DNA from: Streptomyces violens
Lineage (GTDB): Bacteria > Actinomycetota > Actinomycetes > Streptomycetales > Streptomycetaceae
DNA length: 64,000 nucleotides
Reading direction: 5' to 3'
NCBI RefSeq assembly: GCF_000717745.1
Contig: NZ_JOBH01000014.1
Span: forward strand, 1-64,000
Shown here: positions 26,436 through 35,053 of the stretch, in pieces
Numbering within the stretch: the first letter of the stretch is position 1
Layout of the letters: each line of letters begins with the position of its first letter
Made by a program: the position numbers and the translations under genes
The notes under the pieces: model-generated
What the model was told of the DNA's origin: nothing
What the model saw: only the letters and a program-made list of their open reading frames with translations
The model's database searches: none

Positions 26436-27566
26436 TCATTCGGTCCAGTGCGCGGCCAGCTCGGCGGCCAGCGCCCGGGCCTTTTCCTGCAGCTCGCGAC
26501 GGTCGGGAAGGACGGACTTGTCGGTGGACCACTGGTCGTACTCGATGGTCACAATCACATTCGACGAGCGGAACACGACCGTGACGTCGCGGTGCAGGCC
26601 GGAGTCGGCGGTGACCAGCGCGTCGTCCAGGAAGGCGGCGTCGCCGAGGTCGGCGAGCGGGCGCGGCGCGAGGCTCGCGGCGTCGTCGGGGGAGCCGGAG
26701 CCGGAGGAGCCGGAGGGGTCGGGAGAGCCGGAGGAGCTGGGGGAACCGGGGGAGTCGCCTTCGGCCGTACGGGTGTCCGAGGGGCGGGTGCCGTCGCCGG
26801 AGCCCTTCCCGGAGCTGGTGTCCTGCGCGTCGCCGGGGGTGTTTCCTGCGGTGTTTCCGGCCCTGTCGCCGGCGGTGTCTCCGGTGGTTGCGGAGTCGTC
26901 GCGCTGCGCGGGGGCAGCTGAGGCGTCGGTCGCCGGGCCCCTTCCGCCGGACGGGCGGGTGCCGCTGCCTGAGCCGGTACGGCTGTCGGCATCGCTGCCC
27001 GTGCCGCGCTCCGACGCCCCGCCGGACTTCTCGCCCTGCTCACCCTTCTCCTCGGAGGCGCCCGAGCTCTTGCTCGCGGAGGGGGTGGGGGCGCTCGGCG
27101 TGCCGCTCGGGATGTGGGCCGCGAGCTCCCGCTTCGCGTACAGCTCCTGCGCCTTGTCGTCATCGCTGACGGAGCCGTCGTACGACACCACGCGCTGCAG
27201 GTCGATGTTGAGGTGGCGGGTGCCCTCGGAGGTCTCCCGCTTCCAGTGGCAGCCGACCCGGCGGTCGGTGTCGAAGGTGATGTCGGCCCGGCCGCGGTAG
27301 ACCTTCTCGGCCTCCTCGCGGGTCTCCGCGCTGCCGTCGGTGGGCAGCATGCCGCGCAGCGTCCTCCGGGCGGGCAGCCCGCACGGCTCGGGGAGCGAGT
27401 CGAACTCGCCCGGCTCGGCGACGGGCGCCGACGACGTGCTGTCGCCGCCCTTGGCGTCCTCGGCCCCCGCATCGGTGTCCGAGCTGCCGGAGCAGCCGGC
27501 GAGCATGGTGGCCAGCGCCACGGCAGCCGCCACGGCGGCCCCTCGTACGGACGACCTTCGCTGCAC
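26436..27566 (-). CDS. DUF3558-like lipoprotein with long low-complexity insert
   Basis: This 376-residue lipoprotein starts at GTG 27566, with AAGGAG upstream. The signal peptide ends in the lipobox ATMLAGC. The N-terminal DUF3558 half contains EPCGLPARR and GCHWKR, equivalent to the Cys pair of the neighbouring paralogue. A roughly 160-residue Gly/Ser/Thr/Asp/Pro-rich segment is inserted, and a C-terminal strand-helix part (VTVVFRSSNVIVTIEYDQWS) completes the domain. The insert looks disordered and is encoded by GC-rich, repetitive DNA. Confidence 0.82.
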   Translation of the reverse strand: MQRRSSVRGAAVAAAVALATMLAGCSGSSDTDAGAEDAKGGDSTSSAPVAEPGEFDSLPEPCGLPARRTLRGMLPTDGSAETREEAEKVYRGRADITFDTDRRVGCHWKRETSEGTRHLNIDLQRVVSYDGSVSDDDKAQELYAKRELAAHIPSGTPSAPTPSASKSSGASEEKGEQGEKSGGASERGTGSDADSRTGSGSGTRPSGGRGPATDASAAPAQRDDSATTGDTAGDRAGNTAGNTPGDAQDTSSGKGSGDGTRPSDTRTAEGDSPGSPSSSGSPDPSGSSGSGSPDDAASLAPRPLADLGDAAFLDDALVTADSGLHRDVTVVFRSSNVIVTIEYDQWSTDKSVLPDRRELQEKARALAAELAAHWTE

Positions 27567-27598
27567 CGTCCCCGGCTCCTTCCGTACGAAATCCGGTT

Positions 27599-27792
27599 GC
27601 CGCTGAGCAGCGGCTGATGGACACAATGTCTACCGCACGCATCGTCGCACCCGCCGGTCCGTTGTCGCTGATCGGGTGCAATATCCAGCTTTTGCGTTTT
27701 CATCGCTATGCACTTTTTGCTGGCATCTGATGGCGTTTGCTGTGCGTTTGCTGTTCTTATTTCATCGGTTTCATCGGGGGAACGAGGAAGTC
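27599..27792 (+). promoter_or_regulatory. rtcB upstream leader, T-rich with repeated heptamers/octamers
   Basis: The DNA before rtcB is strikingly T-rich for this genome. It holds three copies of TTTGCTG (27716, 27736, 27747) and three of TTTCATCG (27698, 27760, 27769). A 7-bp inverted repeat (27599-27605 with 27608-27614) marks the lipoprotein side. The ribosome binding area GGGGGAACGAGGAAG precedes the ATG. It is probably a regulated promoter and 5' untranslated region. Confidence 0.5.
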
Positions 27793-28986
27793 ATGTCGTA
27801 CGTGGAAGTGCCCGGCGCGCAGGTTCCGATCCGGATGTGGGCGGACCCGGCCACGGTCGAGGGTGTCGCGCTGCAGCAGCTGCGCAATGTCGCGACGCTG
27901 CCGTGGATCAAGGGCCTGGCCGTGATGCCGGACGTGCACTACGGCAAGGGCGCCACGGTCGGGTCGGTCATCGCCATGCACGGCGCGGTCTGCCCGGCGG
28001 CGGTCGGCGTCGACATCGGCTGCGGCATGTCCGCGGTCAAGACCTCCCTGACGGCGAACGATCTCCCCGCCGACCTCTCCCGCCTCCGCTCGAAGATCGA
28101 GGAAGCCATTCCGGTGGGGCGCGGCATGCACGACGACCCGGTGGACCCGGGGCGGCTGCACGGCTTCGGAACGGCCGGCTGGGACGACTTCTGGTCCCGC
28201 TTCGACGGCATCGCGGACGCGGTCAAGTTCCGCCAGGACCGGGCAACGAAGCAGATGGGAACGCTCGGCTCGGGCAACCATTTCATCGAGTTCTGCCTGG
28301 ACGAGAACGACTCCGTCTGGCTGATGCTGCACTCCGGCTCCCGGAACATCGGCAAGGAGCTCGCCGACTTCCACATCGGCGAGGCCCAGAAGCTGCCGCA
28401 CAACCAGGGCCTGGTCGACCGCGACCTCGCCGTCTTCATCGCGGACACCCCGCAGATGGCGGCGTACCGCAACGACCTCTTCTGGGCGCAGGAGTACGCG
28501 AAGCACAACCGCGCGATCATGATGGCCCTCTTCCAGGACGTCGTCCGCAAGGAATTCAAGAAGGCGCGGCCCACCTTCGACCCGGTGATCTCCTGCCACC
28601 ACAACTACGTGGCGGAGGAGCGGTACGAGGGTATGGACCTGCTGGTCACGCGGAAGGGTGCGATCCGGGCGGGGAGCGGGGACTACGGGATCATCCCGGG
28701 TTCGATGGGCACGGGCTCGTACATCGTCCGCGGCCTCGGCAATGAGAAGTCCTTCAACTCGGCCTCGCACGGCGCGGGCCGCAAGATGAGCCGCAACGCC
28801 GCGAAGAAGCGTTTCTCCACAAAGGACCTGGAGGAGCAGACGCGGGGCGTGGAGTGCCGTAAGGACTCCGGCGTGGTGGACGAGATCCCCGGCGCGTACA
28901 AGCCCATCGAAAAGGTCATCGACCAGCAGCGCGACCTGGTCGAGGTCGTCGCAAAGCTCAAGCAGGTGGTGTGCGTGAAGGGCTGA
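27793..28986 (+). CDS. rtcB: RNA-splicing ligase RtcB
   Basis: This 397-residue GTP- and Mn-dependent RNA ligase joins 2',3'-cyclic phosphate (or 3'-phosphate) to 5'-OH RNA ends. Metal ligands lie in DVHYGKG, GVDIGCGM (Cys), LGSGNHFIE and SCHHNY. GSMGTGSYIV and SHGAGRKMSR form the guanylate site, the latter carrying the His that is guanylylated in characterised RtcB proteins. The ATG at 27793 starts the conserved N terminus. No rtcA or rtcR gene is adjacent. The substrate is unknown; RNA repair after endonuclease cleavage is the leading idea. Confidence 0.94.
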   Translation: MSYVEVPGAQVPIRMWADPATVEGVALQQLRNVATLPWIKGLAVMPDVHYGKGATVGSVIAMHGAVCPAAVGVDIGCGMSAVKTSLTANDLPADLSRLRSKIEEAIPVGRGMHDDPVDPGRLHGFGTAGWDDFWSRFDGIADAVKFRQDRATKQMGTLGSGNHFIEFCLDENDSVWLMLHSGSRNIGKELADFHIGEAQKLPHNQGLVDRDLAVFIADTPQMAAYRNDLFWAQEYAKHNRAIMMALFQDVVRKEFKKARPTFDPVISCHHNYVAEERYEGMDLLVTRKGAIRAGSGDYGIIPGSMGTGSYIVRGLGNEKSFNSASHGAGRKMSRNAAKKRFSTKDLEEQTRGVECRKDSGVVDEIPGAYKPIEKVIDQQRDLVEVVAKLKQVVCVKG

Positions 28987-29098
28987 GGGCGGCCTTGCGG
29001 GGCCGTCGGCCGCACCTCACCATGGGCACGGCCAAGCGCTGTCGTACGCCGTAGAAAGCCGAGCGGAGTCCGGCAGCCGATCCCGCCCGGAGGGCGCC

Positions 29099-29776
29099 AT
29101 GGGTCAAACTCTCGGTGATGTGCTGGGCTTTGCGGCAGGTGTCGCGATCAGCCCGCTTCCGATCGTCGCGATCAACCTGATCCTGGCCACACCACGGGGC
29201 CGGCTCAACGGAGTGCTCTTCGCCTTCGGCTGGCTGGTGGGGCTGGGGGCACTGGGCGCGGTGATGCTGGCGATCGGCGGACCGGCCGGTTCCTCCACCG
29301 GCAAGGAGCCGGCCACCTGGGTGGGCGGCCTCAAGACCGGCCTGGGCATCCTGCTCCTGCTCTTCGCCGTACGGCAGTGGCGCCGGCGTCCTGCCGATGC
29401 CTCGCAGGCGCAGCTTCCGAAGTGGATGGCCGCCATCGACCGCTTCACCCCGGTCAAGACCCTGGGCCTGGGTCTGGTGCTGTCGGCCGCCAACCTCAAG
29501 AACGCCCCCTTGACCATCGCGGCCGGTGCCACGATCAGCGCGTCCGGAATCCCGCTCGGACAGCAGGTCGTCTCGCTTGCCGTGTTCGTGTTCATCGGGT
29601 CCCTCGGCCTGCTCGTACCGCTCGGTGCCTTCCTGTTGCTGGGCGAACGGGCACGTCACGCCCTCAGCGCCGGGAAGGACTGGGCCGTCCGGCACAACAC
29701 CGCCGTGATGGCAGTCCTGTTCTTCGTCCTCGGGCTGAAGCTGCTCGGCGACGGCATCGGCATCCTGGCCCGATGA
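29099..29776 (+). CDS. GAP (Sap) family membrane protein
   Basis: This 225-residue protein has six hydrophobic segments, with a LysE-like N-terminal half (FAAGVAISPLPIVAINLILATPRG) and the motif SAANLKNAPLTIAAG in the fourth. It matches the GAP/sulfolipid-1-addressing protein family, which in mycobacteria helps export glyco- or sulfolipids. AGGG stands before the ATG. Substrate unknown. It is separated from the peroxidase genes by 319 bases. Confidence 0.82.
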   Translation: MGQTLGDVLGFAAGVAISPLPIVAINLILATPRGRLNGVLFAFGWLVGLGALGAVMLAIGGPAGSSTGKEPATWVGGLKTGLGILLLLFAVRQWRRRPADASQAQLPKWMAAIDRFTPVKTLGLGLVLSAANLKNAPLTIAAGATISASGIPLGQQVVSLAVFVFIGSLGLLVPLGAFLLLGERARHALSAGKDWAVRHNTAVMAVLFFVLGLKLLGDGIGILAR

Positions 29777-30095
29777 CCGGCACCGCCTCTTCCGGGAGCC
29801 CAGCGGCTTCCCCTCCGCCCCGGGGGCTGCGCGGGAACCGGCCATGAGCTGTCCTGCGCTGTCCCCGGTTGCACCGCGTCACCGCAGGCCCAAGCCGGGG
29901 CGGCACCGGATTGACGGCGTACGGCCATCGAGGCGGGGGTGCGGACGACGGCATCCTCGTCCCCGTACCGCGGTGACCGGTTTTCCCGGCTGCCCGGCGC
30001 GGGCGGCGCGCTAAGAATGGGGGACGAGGGCGATGGCGCTTCCCTACTGAGTGCTTGGCGTCCCTCGGACGGATCCGTGGCAGGAGTGACTCACG
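29777..30095 (+). other. intergenic region before the peroxidase cluster
   Basis: These 319 bases hold no gene I can support. The promoter of the following three-gene cluster must lie here; no specific sigma-factor motif is convincing. Confidence 0.4.
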
Positions 30096-30686
30096 ATGGC
30101 TGCTACGTCAGATGCGACCTCGTCGGCCCAGCCCGAGCGCCCGGGCATGAGGGACGGGGTGTGCAGCGAGTTCACCGTCTACACCAAGATCAAGCCGGGC
30201 CATGCGGACGCGATGCGTGAGGACCTCGCCACGCTTGCCGGCGGATCGTCCGACAAGGAGGCCCGAGGGGCACTGGAGCAGATCGGCACCCTGCACGACG
30301 CACGCCACGTGATGTTCGACAACGACACCCGGCACATGTTCGCCAGTGTCTTCGACGGCTCCTGGGACACCTACATCGACGACTTCGGCAAGACGTCGAT
30401 CGGGGACCGCTTCAACACGGTCTTCTCGCACACCGAAGGGTTCCCCGGCATCACCGATCCGGGCGTGAAGGACTGGTTCCTCGCCCACCAGGCGCCCGCA
30501 GGGGTCTTCGTCAGCTCTTACCCCGACCTGACCGTCCAGCAGATCTGGAAGGACCAGCGCGTCAGCGAGGCCTTCCAGGCGGTACTGGACACCCCCGAGT
30601 TCCGGGCGGCGCTGGACAACCCGGCCAACGCGGAGCTGCTGGCCACCCCTGCCTTCCGGAAGCTGATGGAGGAGGCCGCAGGCTAG
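30096..30686 (+). CDS. unknown protein encoded with a Dyp peroxidase and a catalase-like protein
   Basis: This is a 196-residue soluble protein of unknown family. Residues 22-110 (EFTVYTKIKPGHADAMREDL ... HDARHVMFDNDTRHMFASVFDG) look like a ferredoxin-type alpha/beta fold, as in dimeric alpha-beta-barrel proteins. The rest (DPGVKDWFLAHQAPAGVFVSSYPDLTV) could be a second, degenerate copy. It ends in a helix-rich tail. There is no signal peptide. It is the first gene of a probable operon with haem enzymes, 93 bases before the Dyp gene, suggesting a shared oxidative role. Confidence 0.6.
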   Translation: MAATSDATSSAQPERPGMRDGVCSEFTVYTKIKPGHADAMREDLATLAGGSSDKEARGALEQIGTLHDARHVMFDNDTRHMFASVFDGSWDTYIDDFGKTSIGDRFNTVFSHTEGFPGITDPGVKDWFLAHQAPAGVFVSSYPDLTVQQIWKDQRVSEAFQAVLDTPEFRAALDNPANAELLATPAFRKLMEEAAG

Positions 30687-30779
30687 CGCCCGGCGCGTCA
30701 TGGACCGCGCCGGCCGGAGCGAGCGGCCGGCCGGCGCAGGCTTGTCCGGGCAGAGACTGATGCGGAGGCGCAGACGACC

Positions 30780-32135
30780 ATGAACGCGTCGGCAAGCGCG
30801 AGCGGGGCCGGTCGGGCGGGCGTCGAGATCGACGATGTCCAGAGCGGGGCGCTGCATCCACGGCCGGTGCCGTACGTGGGAAGGTTCGTCTTCCTCCGTG
30901 TCGATGACCGCCACGCTGGGCGCACCCTGCTGCGACGGCTGCTCCCGTCGGTCGAGGGCGGTCTGCCCAGCGCGGCCCCGAGCCAGGACGCCTGGGTGGC
31001 GGTGGCATTCACCTACCAGGGACTGCGGGCGCTGGGGGTGCCCCAGGAGTCGCTGGACAGCTTTCCGCGGGCGTTCCGCCAGGGCATGGCGGCGCGTGCG
31101 CAGCTGATCGGCGACGTGGGCGAGAGTGCCCCGACCCATTGGGAGCCGCCGTTCGGAACGGCCGAGGTGCATGTCGTACTGAGTGCTCTCTCGCCCGATG
31201 AGGCGCGGCTGGAGAAGGCACTGGAGCGGGCCCGTGCCGCCTGCCGGGACACGCCCGGAGCCGAGGTGATCTGGCAGCAGGAGGTCCGCCAGCTCCCGAC
31301 CGGGCGCACCACCCTGGGTTTCCGTGACGGCATCAGCCATCCGAACATCGAGGGCGTCGGGCTGCCCGGCTCCAACTCCCGGGAAGTTCCCCTCAAGGCG
31401 GGCGAGTTCTTCCTCGGCTACCCCGACGAGACCGGCAATCTGCCGCCCATACCCAGCCCCGACGTGCTGGGGCGCAACGGGACCTACGTGGCGGTGCGCA
31501 AGCTGCACACCAAGGTGGCGGCCTGGCGCCAGTACCTGCGCGCGCAGACCTCCAGCGCGCAGGAAGAGGCGCTGCTGGCGGCGAAGATGGTCGGGCGCTG
31601 GCCCAGCGGGGCGCCGTTGACACTGTCCCCGGAGCGCGAGGACGCCGAGCTGGGCCACGATCCGCACCGCAACAACGACTTCCTGTACCGGGAGAACGAC
31701 GACCGCGGCTTCCGGTGTCCGGCCGGCGCGCACATCCGGCGCGTCAACCCGCGCGATGCCGCCATCATCGGCGACGCGCGGATGCACCGCCTCATCCGCC
31801 GCGGTACCACCTACGGCCCGCCGTTGCCGGAGGGCGTGCTCGAGGACGACGGCGCCGACCGGGGCCTGGTCGGCGTCTTCATCGGGGCCCACCTTGAGCG
31901 GCAGTTCGAGTTCATCAAGACCGAGTGGATCAACGACGGCAACTTCATCGGCTACCCCGGCGAGAAGGACCCGATAGCCGGGCACCACGACGGGACCGGC
32001 AGCGCCACCATCCCGGAGCAGCCGGTCCGGCGCCGCCTGCAGGATCTGCCCAGCTTCGTGGTCACCCGAGGCGGTGAGTACTGCTTCCTGCCGGGTCTGC
32101 GCGCCCTGCGCTGGCTCGCCGAACTGGAGGGCTGA
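30780..32135 (+). CDS. Dyp-type peroxidase
   Basis: This is a 451-residue haem peroxidase of the dye-decolourising family. The distal GFRDG is at 180-184, inside LGFRDGISHPNIEG. The proximal His is in AGAHIRRVNPRD, and a C-terminal LPSFVVTRGGEYCFLPGL segment closes the fold. The long form without a Tat signal points to a cytosolic class C/D-like enzyme rather than EfeB. It reduces hydrogen peroxide with an unknown electron donor. The ATG at 30780 has GGAGG upstream. Confidence 0.9.
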   Translation: MNASASASGAGRAGVEIDDVQSGALHPRPVPYVGRFVFLRVDDRHAGRTLLRRLLPSVEGGLPSAAPSQDAWVAVAFTYQGLRALGVPQESLDSFPRAFRQGMAARAQLIGDVGESAPTHWEPPFGTAEVHVVLSALSPDEARLEKALERARAACRDTPGAEVIWQQEVRQLPTGRTTLGFRDGISHPNIEGVGLPGSNSREVPLKAGEFFLGYPDETGNLPPIPSPDVLGRNGTYVAVRKLHTKVAAWRQYLRAQTSSAQEEALLAAKMVGRWPSGAPLTLSPEREDAELGHDPHRNNDFLYRENDDRGFRCPAGAHIRRVNPRDAAIIGDARMHRLIRRGTTYGPPLPEGVLEDDGADRGLVGVFIGAHLERQFEFIKTEWINDGNFIGYPGEKDPIAGHHDGTGSATIPEQPVRRRLQDLPSFVVTRGGEYCFLPGLRALRWLAELEG

Positions 32136-32191
32136 GGGGCTGTCCTACGCCCCGAGGTCGCCGGCACGGTCTCCGAGAAGAGGTCGACGTC

Positions 32192-33337
32192 ATGGCTGCA
32201 CGGTTCGTTCCCTATACGCGGGATGTCGAGGACGAGGACCCGCACTTCGACCGCCACCTGCAGACGGTGATCGACAAGACCAGGCGCTTCATCGCCGACT
32301 CGGTCACGGCCGGCGGCACCGGGCGGGCCGTCCGCGACGCCCACGCCAAGGGGTACGGGCTGGTCCGGGGGCAGGTGGAGATCCTGACCGGGCTTCCTCC
32401 CGAGTACGCCCAGGGCATCTACGCGACGCCGGGAACCCACGATGCGCTCATCCGCTTCTCCAACGGTTCACCGCACGCCGGAGCCGACGCCCGGCTGGGC
32501 GCCGCGACCGGGCTGGCCCTGAAGATCTTCGACATCAAGGGCCCGACCCTGCTGGAGGACGAGCCGGACGCAGGCACGTTCGACTACGCCAACATCAACG
32601 CGCCGGTGTTCTTCTGCAACACGGTCGAGCACTACCTGTTCATCCAGGAGCTGTTCCTGAACGCACCGGACTACTTCTCCCAGGGCCGGCCCGGCGCGCA
32701 TCGCTTCTACACCGAGTTCGTGACCGGAAAGGGAACGCTGGACCAGGACGACTGGGCGTGGCACGAATTCCTGGCCTTCCTGCGCCTGTCGAAGATCCCT
32801 CCGGCCAACCTGCTGCTGTCGAGCTACTGGACGATGGGCGCCGTCCGACACGGAAAGTACATCGCCAAGGTGCGCATCGCCCCCGACCCGCACTGCGCGG
32901 CCGCGGTGGAACGTCGCGCCATCGACCCGGCCTCGGCGCCGGAGGTCTTCCGGCCGGCCCTGCTGGCCGAGCTGCGGGAGCGGCCCTACGCCTTCGACAT
33001 CCAGGTGCAGCTCTGCACCGACCTGGAACGGATGCCGGTGGAGGACACCACCGTGGAGTGGCCCGAGCAGCTGTCGCCGTTCGTCACGGTGGCCAGGCTG
33101 CGGTTGCCGCGGCAGGACATCTCCGGTCCGGACAACCTGGAGAAGATGGACGCGCTGTCCTTCACGCCCTGGCGGGTCACCGCCGAACACGCCCCCCTGG
33201 GCAACATCATGCGGGCCCGCAAGGAGGTCTACCGGCAGTCCTCCATCGAGCGCCACAACCTCAACCAGCAGCCCCGCTCAGAACCCCGCAGCGCCGACGA
33301 GGTACTTGCCTTTCCGGGGAATTACACGTTCGAGTGA
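32192..33337 (+). CDS. catalase-related haem protein
   Basis: This 381-residue protein has the catalase-like core only. His51 in RDAHAKGYGLVRG matches the distal VVHAKG region of catalases, and LIRFSNGSPHAGADARLG ... GLALKIFD matches the RFS ... GFALKFY region. It lacks the C-terminal domain and is about 100 residues shorter than monofunctional catalases, like the y4iL-type subgroup and allene-oxide-synthase relatives. It may act on organic hydroperoxides instead of H2O2 (inference). AAGAGG precedes the ATG; the gap to the Dyp gene is 56 bases. Confidence 0.83.
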   Translation: MAARFVPYTRDVEDEDPHFDRHLQTVIDKTRRFIADSVTAGGTGRAVRDAHAKGYGLVRGQVEILTGLPPEYAQGIYATPGTHDALIRFSNGSPHAGADARLGAATGLALKIFDIKGPTLLEDEPDAGTFDYANINAPVFFCNTVEHYLFIQELFLNAPDYFSQGRPGAHRFYTEFVTGKGTLDQDDWAWHEFLAFLRLSKIPPANLLLSSYWTMGAVRHGKYIAKVRIAPDPHCAAAVERRAIDPASAPEVFRPALLAELRERPYAFDIQVQLCTDLERMPVEDTTVEWPEQLSPFVTVARLRLPRQDISGPDNLEKMDALSFTPWRVTAEHAPLGNIMRARKEVYRQSSIERHNLNQQPRSEPRSADEVLAFPGNYTFE

Positions 33338-33466
33338 GGGATTTCCGGTCAAAGGGGTTGAGGGGGGCTTTCGGGGGTGGACTGGCGAGTTTTTCTCTTT
33401 TGGTGTGCCGGTTCCGCTGAGAATGTCGGTGCCGGGTTGATGTGAACACGCGGGAGAGGAAAGCAA

Positions 33467-33958
33467 ATGCGGGTTTTACGTTCCGGCCGTCGTGCGGGTC
33501 GGCTGGTGGCGGTGGCGGCCGCCGGTGTCCTCGGGCTGACGGGCACCTTGGCCTTCACCGGGGCCGCGGGGGCCGCCGGCAGCGGCGGGGCCGACCGGTC
33601 GGCGCACAAGTGCAGCAAGGAGACGCTGAAGGGGCAGTACCTCTACCACTTCACGGGAGCACAGGTCTCGGGGAGCAAGCACGAGCCGATGGCGGAGGCC
33701 GGGACCGAGTGGTACGACGGGCACGGCCGGATCAAGACGATCAGCACGACCAGCGAGAACGGGAAGAGCGACGGCAAGACGTACGGCAGCGGCACGTACA
33801 CGGTGAAGTCGGATTGCACCGGGAAGGCCACGTACGAGTCGTCCGGTGAGACCACCCACTACGACCTTTACCTGGAGCCCGAAGGGAAGAAGTTCACCTT
33901 CGTCAGTACGGACAAGGGGAGTTCCATTTCGGGTGAGGAAAACCGCGTCTTCAAATAA
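33467..33958 (+). CDS. small secreted protein of unknown function
   Basis: This 163-residue precursor has a Sec signal peptide (RSGRRAGRLVAVAAAGVLGL, cleavage after AAGAAG or nearby). The mature part is about 125 residues, rich in Ser, Thr, Gly and aromatic residues and predicted beta-rich (LKGQYLYHFTGAQV, YDGHGRIKTIS, GSGTYTVKSDCTGKATYES). The two Cys residues could form a disulfide. The strand pattern suggests a small barrel, but I recognise no family. GGGAGAGGAAAG precedes the ATG. Confidence 0.75.
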   Translation: MRVLRSGRRAGRLVAVAAAGVLGLTGTLAFTGAAGAAGSGGADRSAHKCSKETLKGQYLYHFTGAQVSGSKHEPMAEAGTEWYDGHGRIKTISTTSENGKSDGKTYGSGTYTVKSDCTGKATYESSGETTHYDLYLEPEGKKFTFVSTDKGSSISGEENRVFK

Positions 33959-33990
33959 CCGCGGCTTCACATAAGGCGGAGCGGTAGGGC

Positions 33991-34025
33991 AGAAAGGGCC
34001 GGCCCCGGTGGGGCCGGCCCTTTCT
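33991..34025. terminator. bidirectional terminator
   Basis: A perfect 16-bp inverted repeat (33991-34006 with 34010-34025) with a GGT loop has A and T runs on its outer ends. It serves both convergent genes. Confidence 0.88.
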
Positions 34026-34047
34026 GATGTGACGGGTGGGACGTGGA

Positions 34048-34479
34048 TCAGGCGGCGGGCCGGTCCGGCTGGACCGGGCCCGCCGGGGCGCCCGCCTGGT
34101 ACAGGGCGAGCCAGGTGGTCGGGTTGACCACGCCGTTCGGGACGAGGTCGTGGTCCGACTGGAAGTGGGCCACGGCCGCCATCGTGTTGGCGTCGAAGGT
34201 GCCGCTGAGGTTGTTCCAGCCCAGGTACTGGCGGTTGGCCAGCAGGCACTGGACCTGGGAGACCTGGTCGCCCGCCGCACCGAGGGCGACGGTGCCGCGG
34301 TCCTCGGAGAAGGCACAGGCCGCGGGGCCGTGCACGACGTTGTCGCCCATCGCGGCGGAGGCGGGGGTGGCGAGCAGGCCGGTGGTCAACAGGCCCGCGC
34401 CGGCGGCCAGTACGGCCGCACGCTTGAAGGCCCTGCCGGGCCTGCGGAAACGGGGGGTGGGGATACGGAAAGTGCTCAC
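34048..34479 (-). CDS. secreted peptidoglycan-binding domain protein
   Basis: This 143-residue precursor starts at GTG 34479. Its signal peptide (KRAAVLAAGAGLLTTGLLATPASA) is cleaved after PASA. The mature part is a single PG_binding_1-like domain (GDQVSQVQCLLANRQYLG ... FDANTMAAVAHFQSDHDLVPNGVV). It has no catalytic domain, so it probably only binds cell wall. An upstream in-frame start would add 34 residues before the signal peptide and is rejected. Confidence 0.78.
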   Translation of the reverse strand: MSTFRIPTPRFRRPGRAFKRAAVLAAGAGLLTTGLLATPASAAMGDNVVHGPAACAFSEDRGTVALGAAGDQVSQVQCLLANRQYLGWNNLSGTFDANTMAAVAHFQSDHDLVPNGVVNPTTWLALYQAGAPAGPVQPDRPAA

Positions 34480-34594
34480 GCTGGCCCCGTGCCCAGTAAG
34501 GGGAAAATCATGTGGAGTGATCGTTGTGGATCTTGTGAAGGTCCGCCGTTCGAGGTGTACCGCGCGGCGTGCGGGGCACACACCGCGCGCCGCC

Positions 34595-35023
34595 CTACGC
34601 GTCCGCCGGGTACCAGCGCAGCTCGACGGTGTTGCCGTCCGGGTCCTGGACGTAGAGCGACTCGGCGGTGCCGCGGGCGCCGAAGCGCTTGCCGGGGCCG
34701 TCGAGGACGGTGAACACCCCGGAGTCGATGACCTGTTGCCAGTCCAGGGGCGCGACGACGAGGCAGAGGTGGTCGACGTTGGCGCGGGCCGGAGCGGCGT
34801 CCTCGCCGGGGGCCCGTACGAGGTCGATGATGGTCGTCGGGCTCACCCGGACGGACGGGAACGGCACCTCGCCGGCCCGCCATTCGGCCACCCGGACCGG
34901 TTCGAGGCCGAGCGGCCCGCAGTAGAAGTCCAGCGCGCGTTCGACGTCGGCGACGTTGAGGACCAGGTGGTCGAAGGCGGTGACGGTCACGGGAGCGCTG
35001 CGGGGTTCACTGGCGGGGCTCAT
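34595..35023 (-). CDS. VOC family protein (glyoxalase/dioxygenase fold)
   Basis: This 142-residue protein has paired beta-alpha-beta-beta-beta modules. His19 in AFDHLVLNVADVERALDFY starts module 1, and NVDHLCLVV plus DPDGNTVELRWY (Glu metal ligand) belong to module 2. Such stand-alone VOC proteins act as metal-dependent lyases/dioxygenases or as sequestering resistance proteins. It lies 30 bases after the SDR gene on the same strand. Confidence 0.87.
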   Translation of the reverse strand: MSPASEPRSAPVTVTAFDHLVLNVADVERALDFYCGPLGLEPVRVAEWRAGEVPFPSVRVSPTTIIDLVRAPGEDAAPARANVDHLCLVVAPLDWQQVIDSGVFTVLDGPGKRFGARGTAESLYVQDPDGNTVELRWYPADA

Positions 35024-35053
35024 GGTGTGTTCCTTCCCTGGGATGCGGACCGG

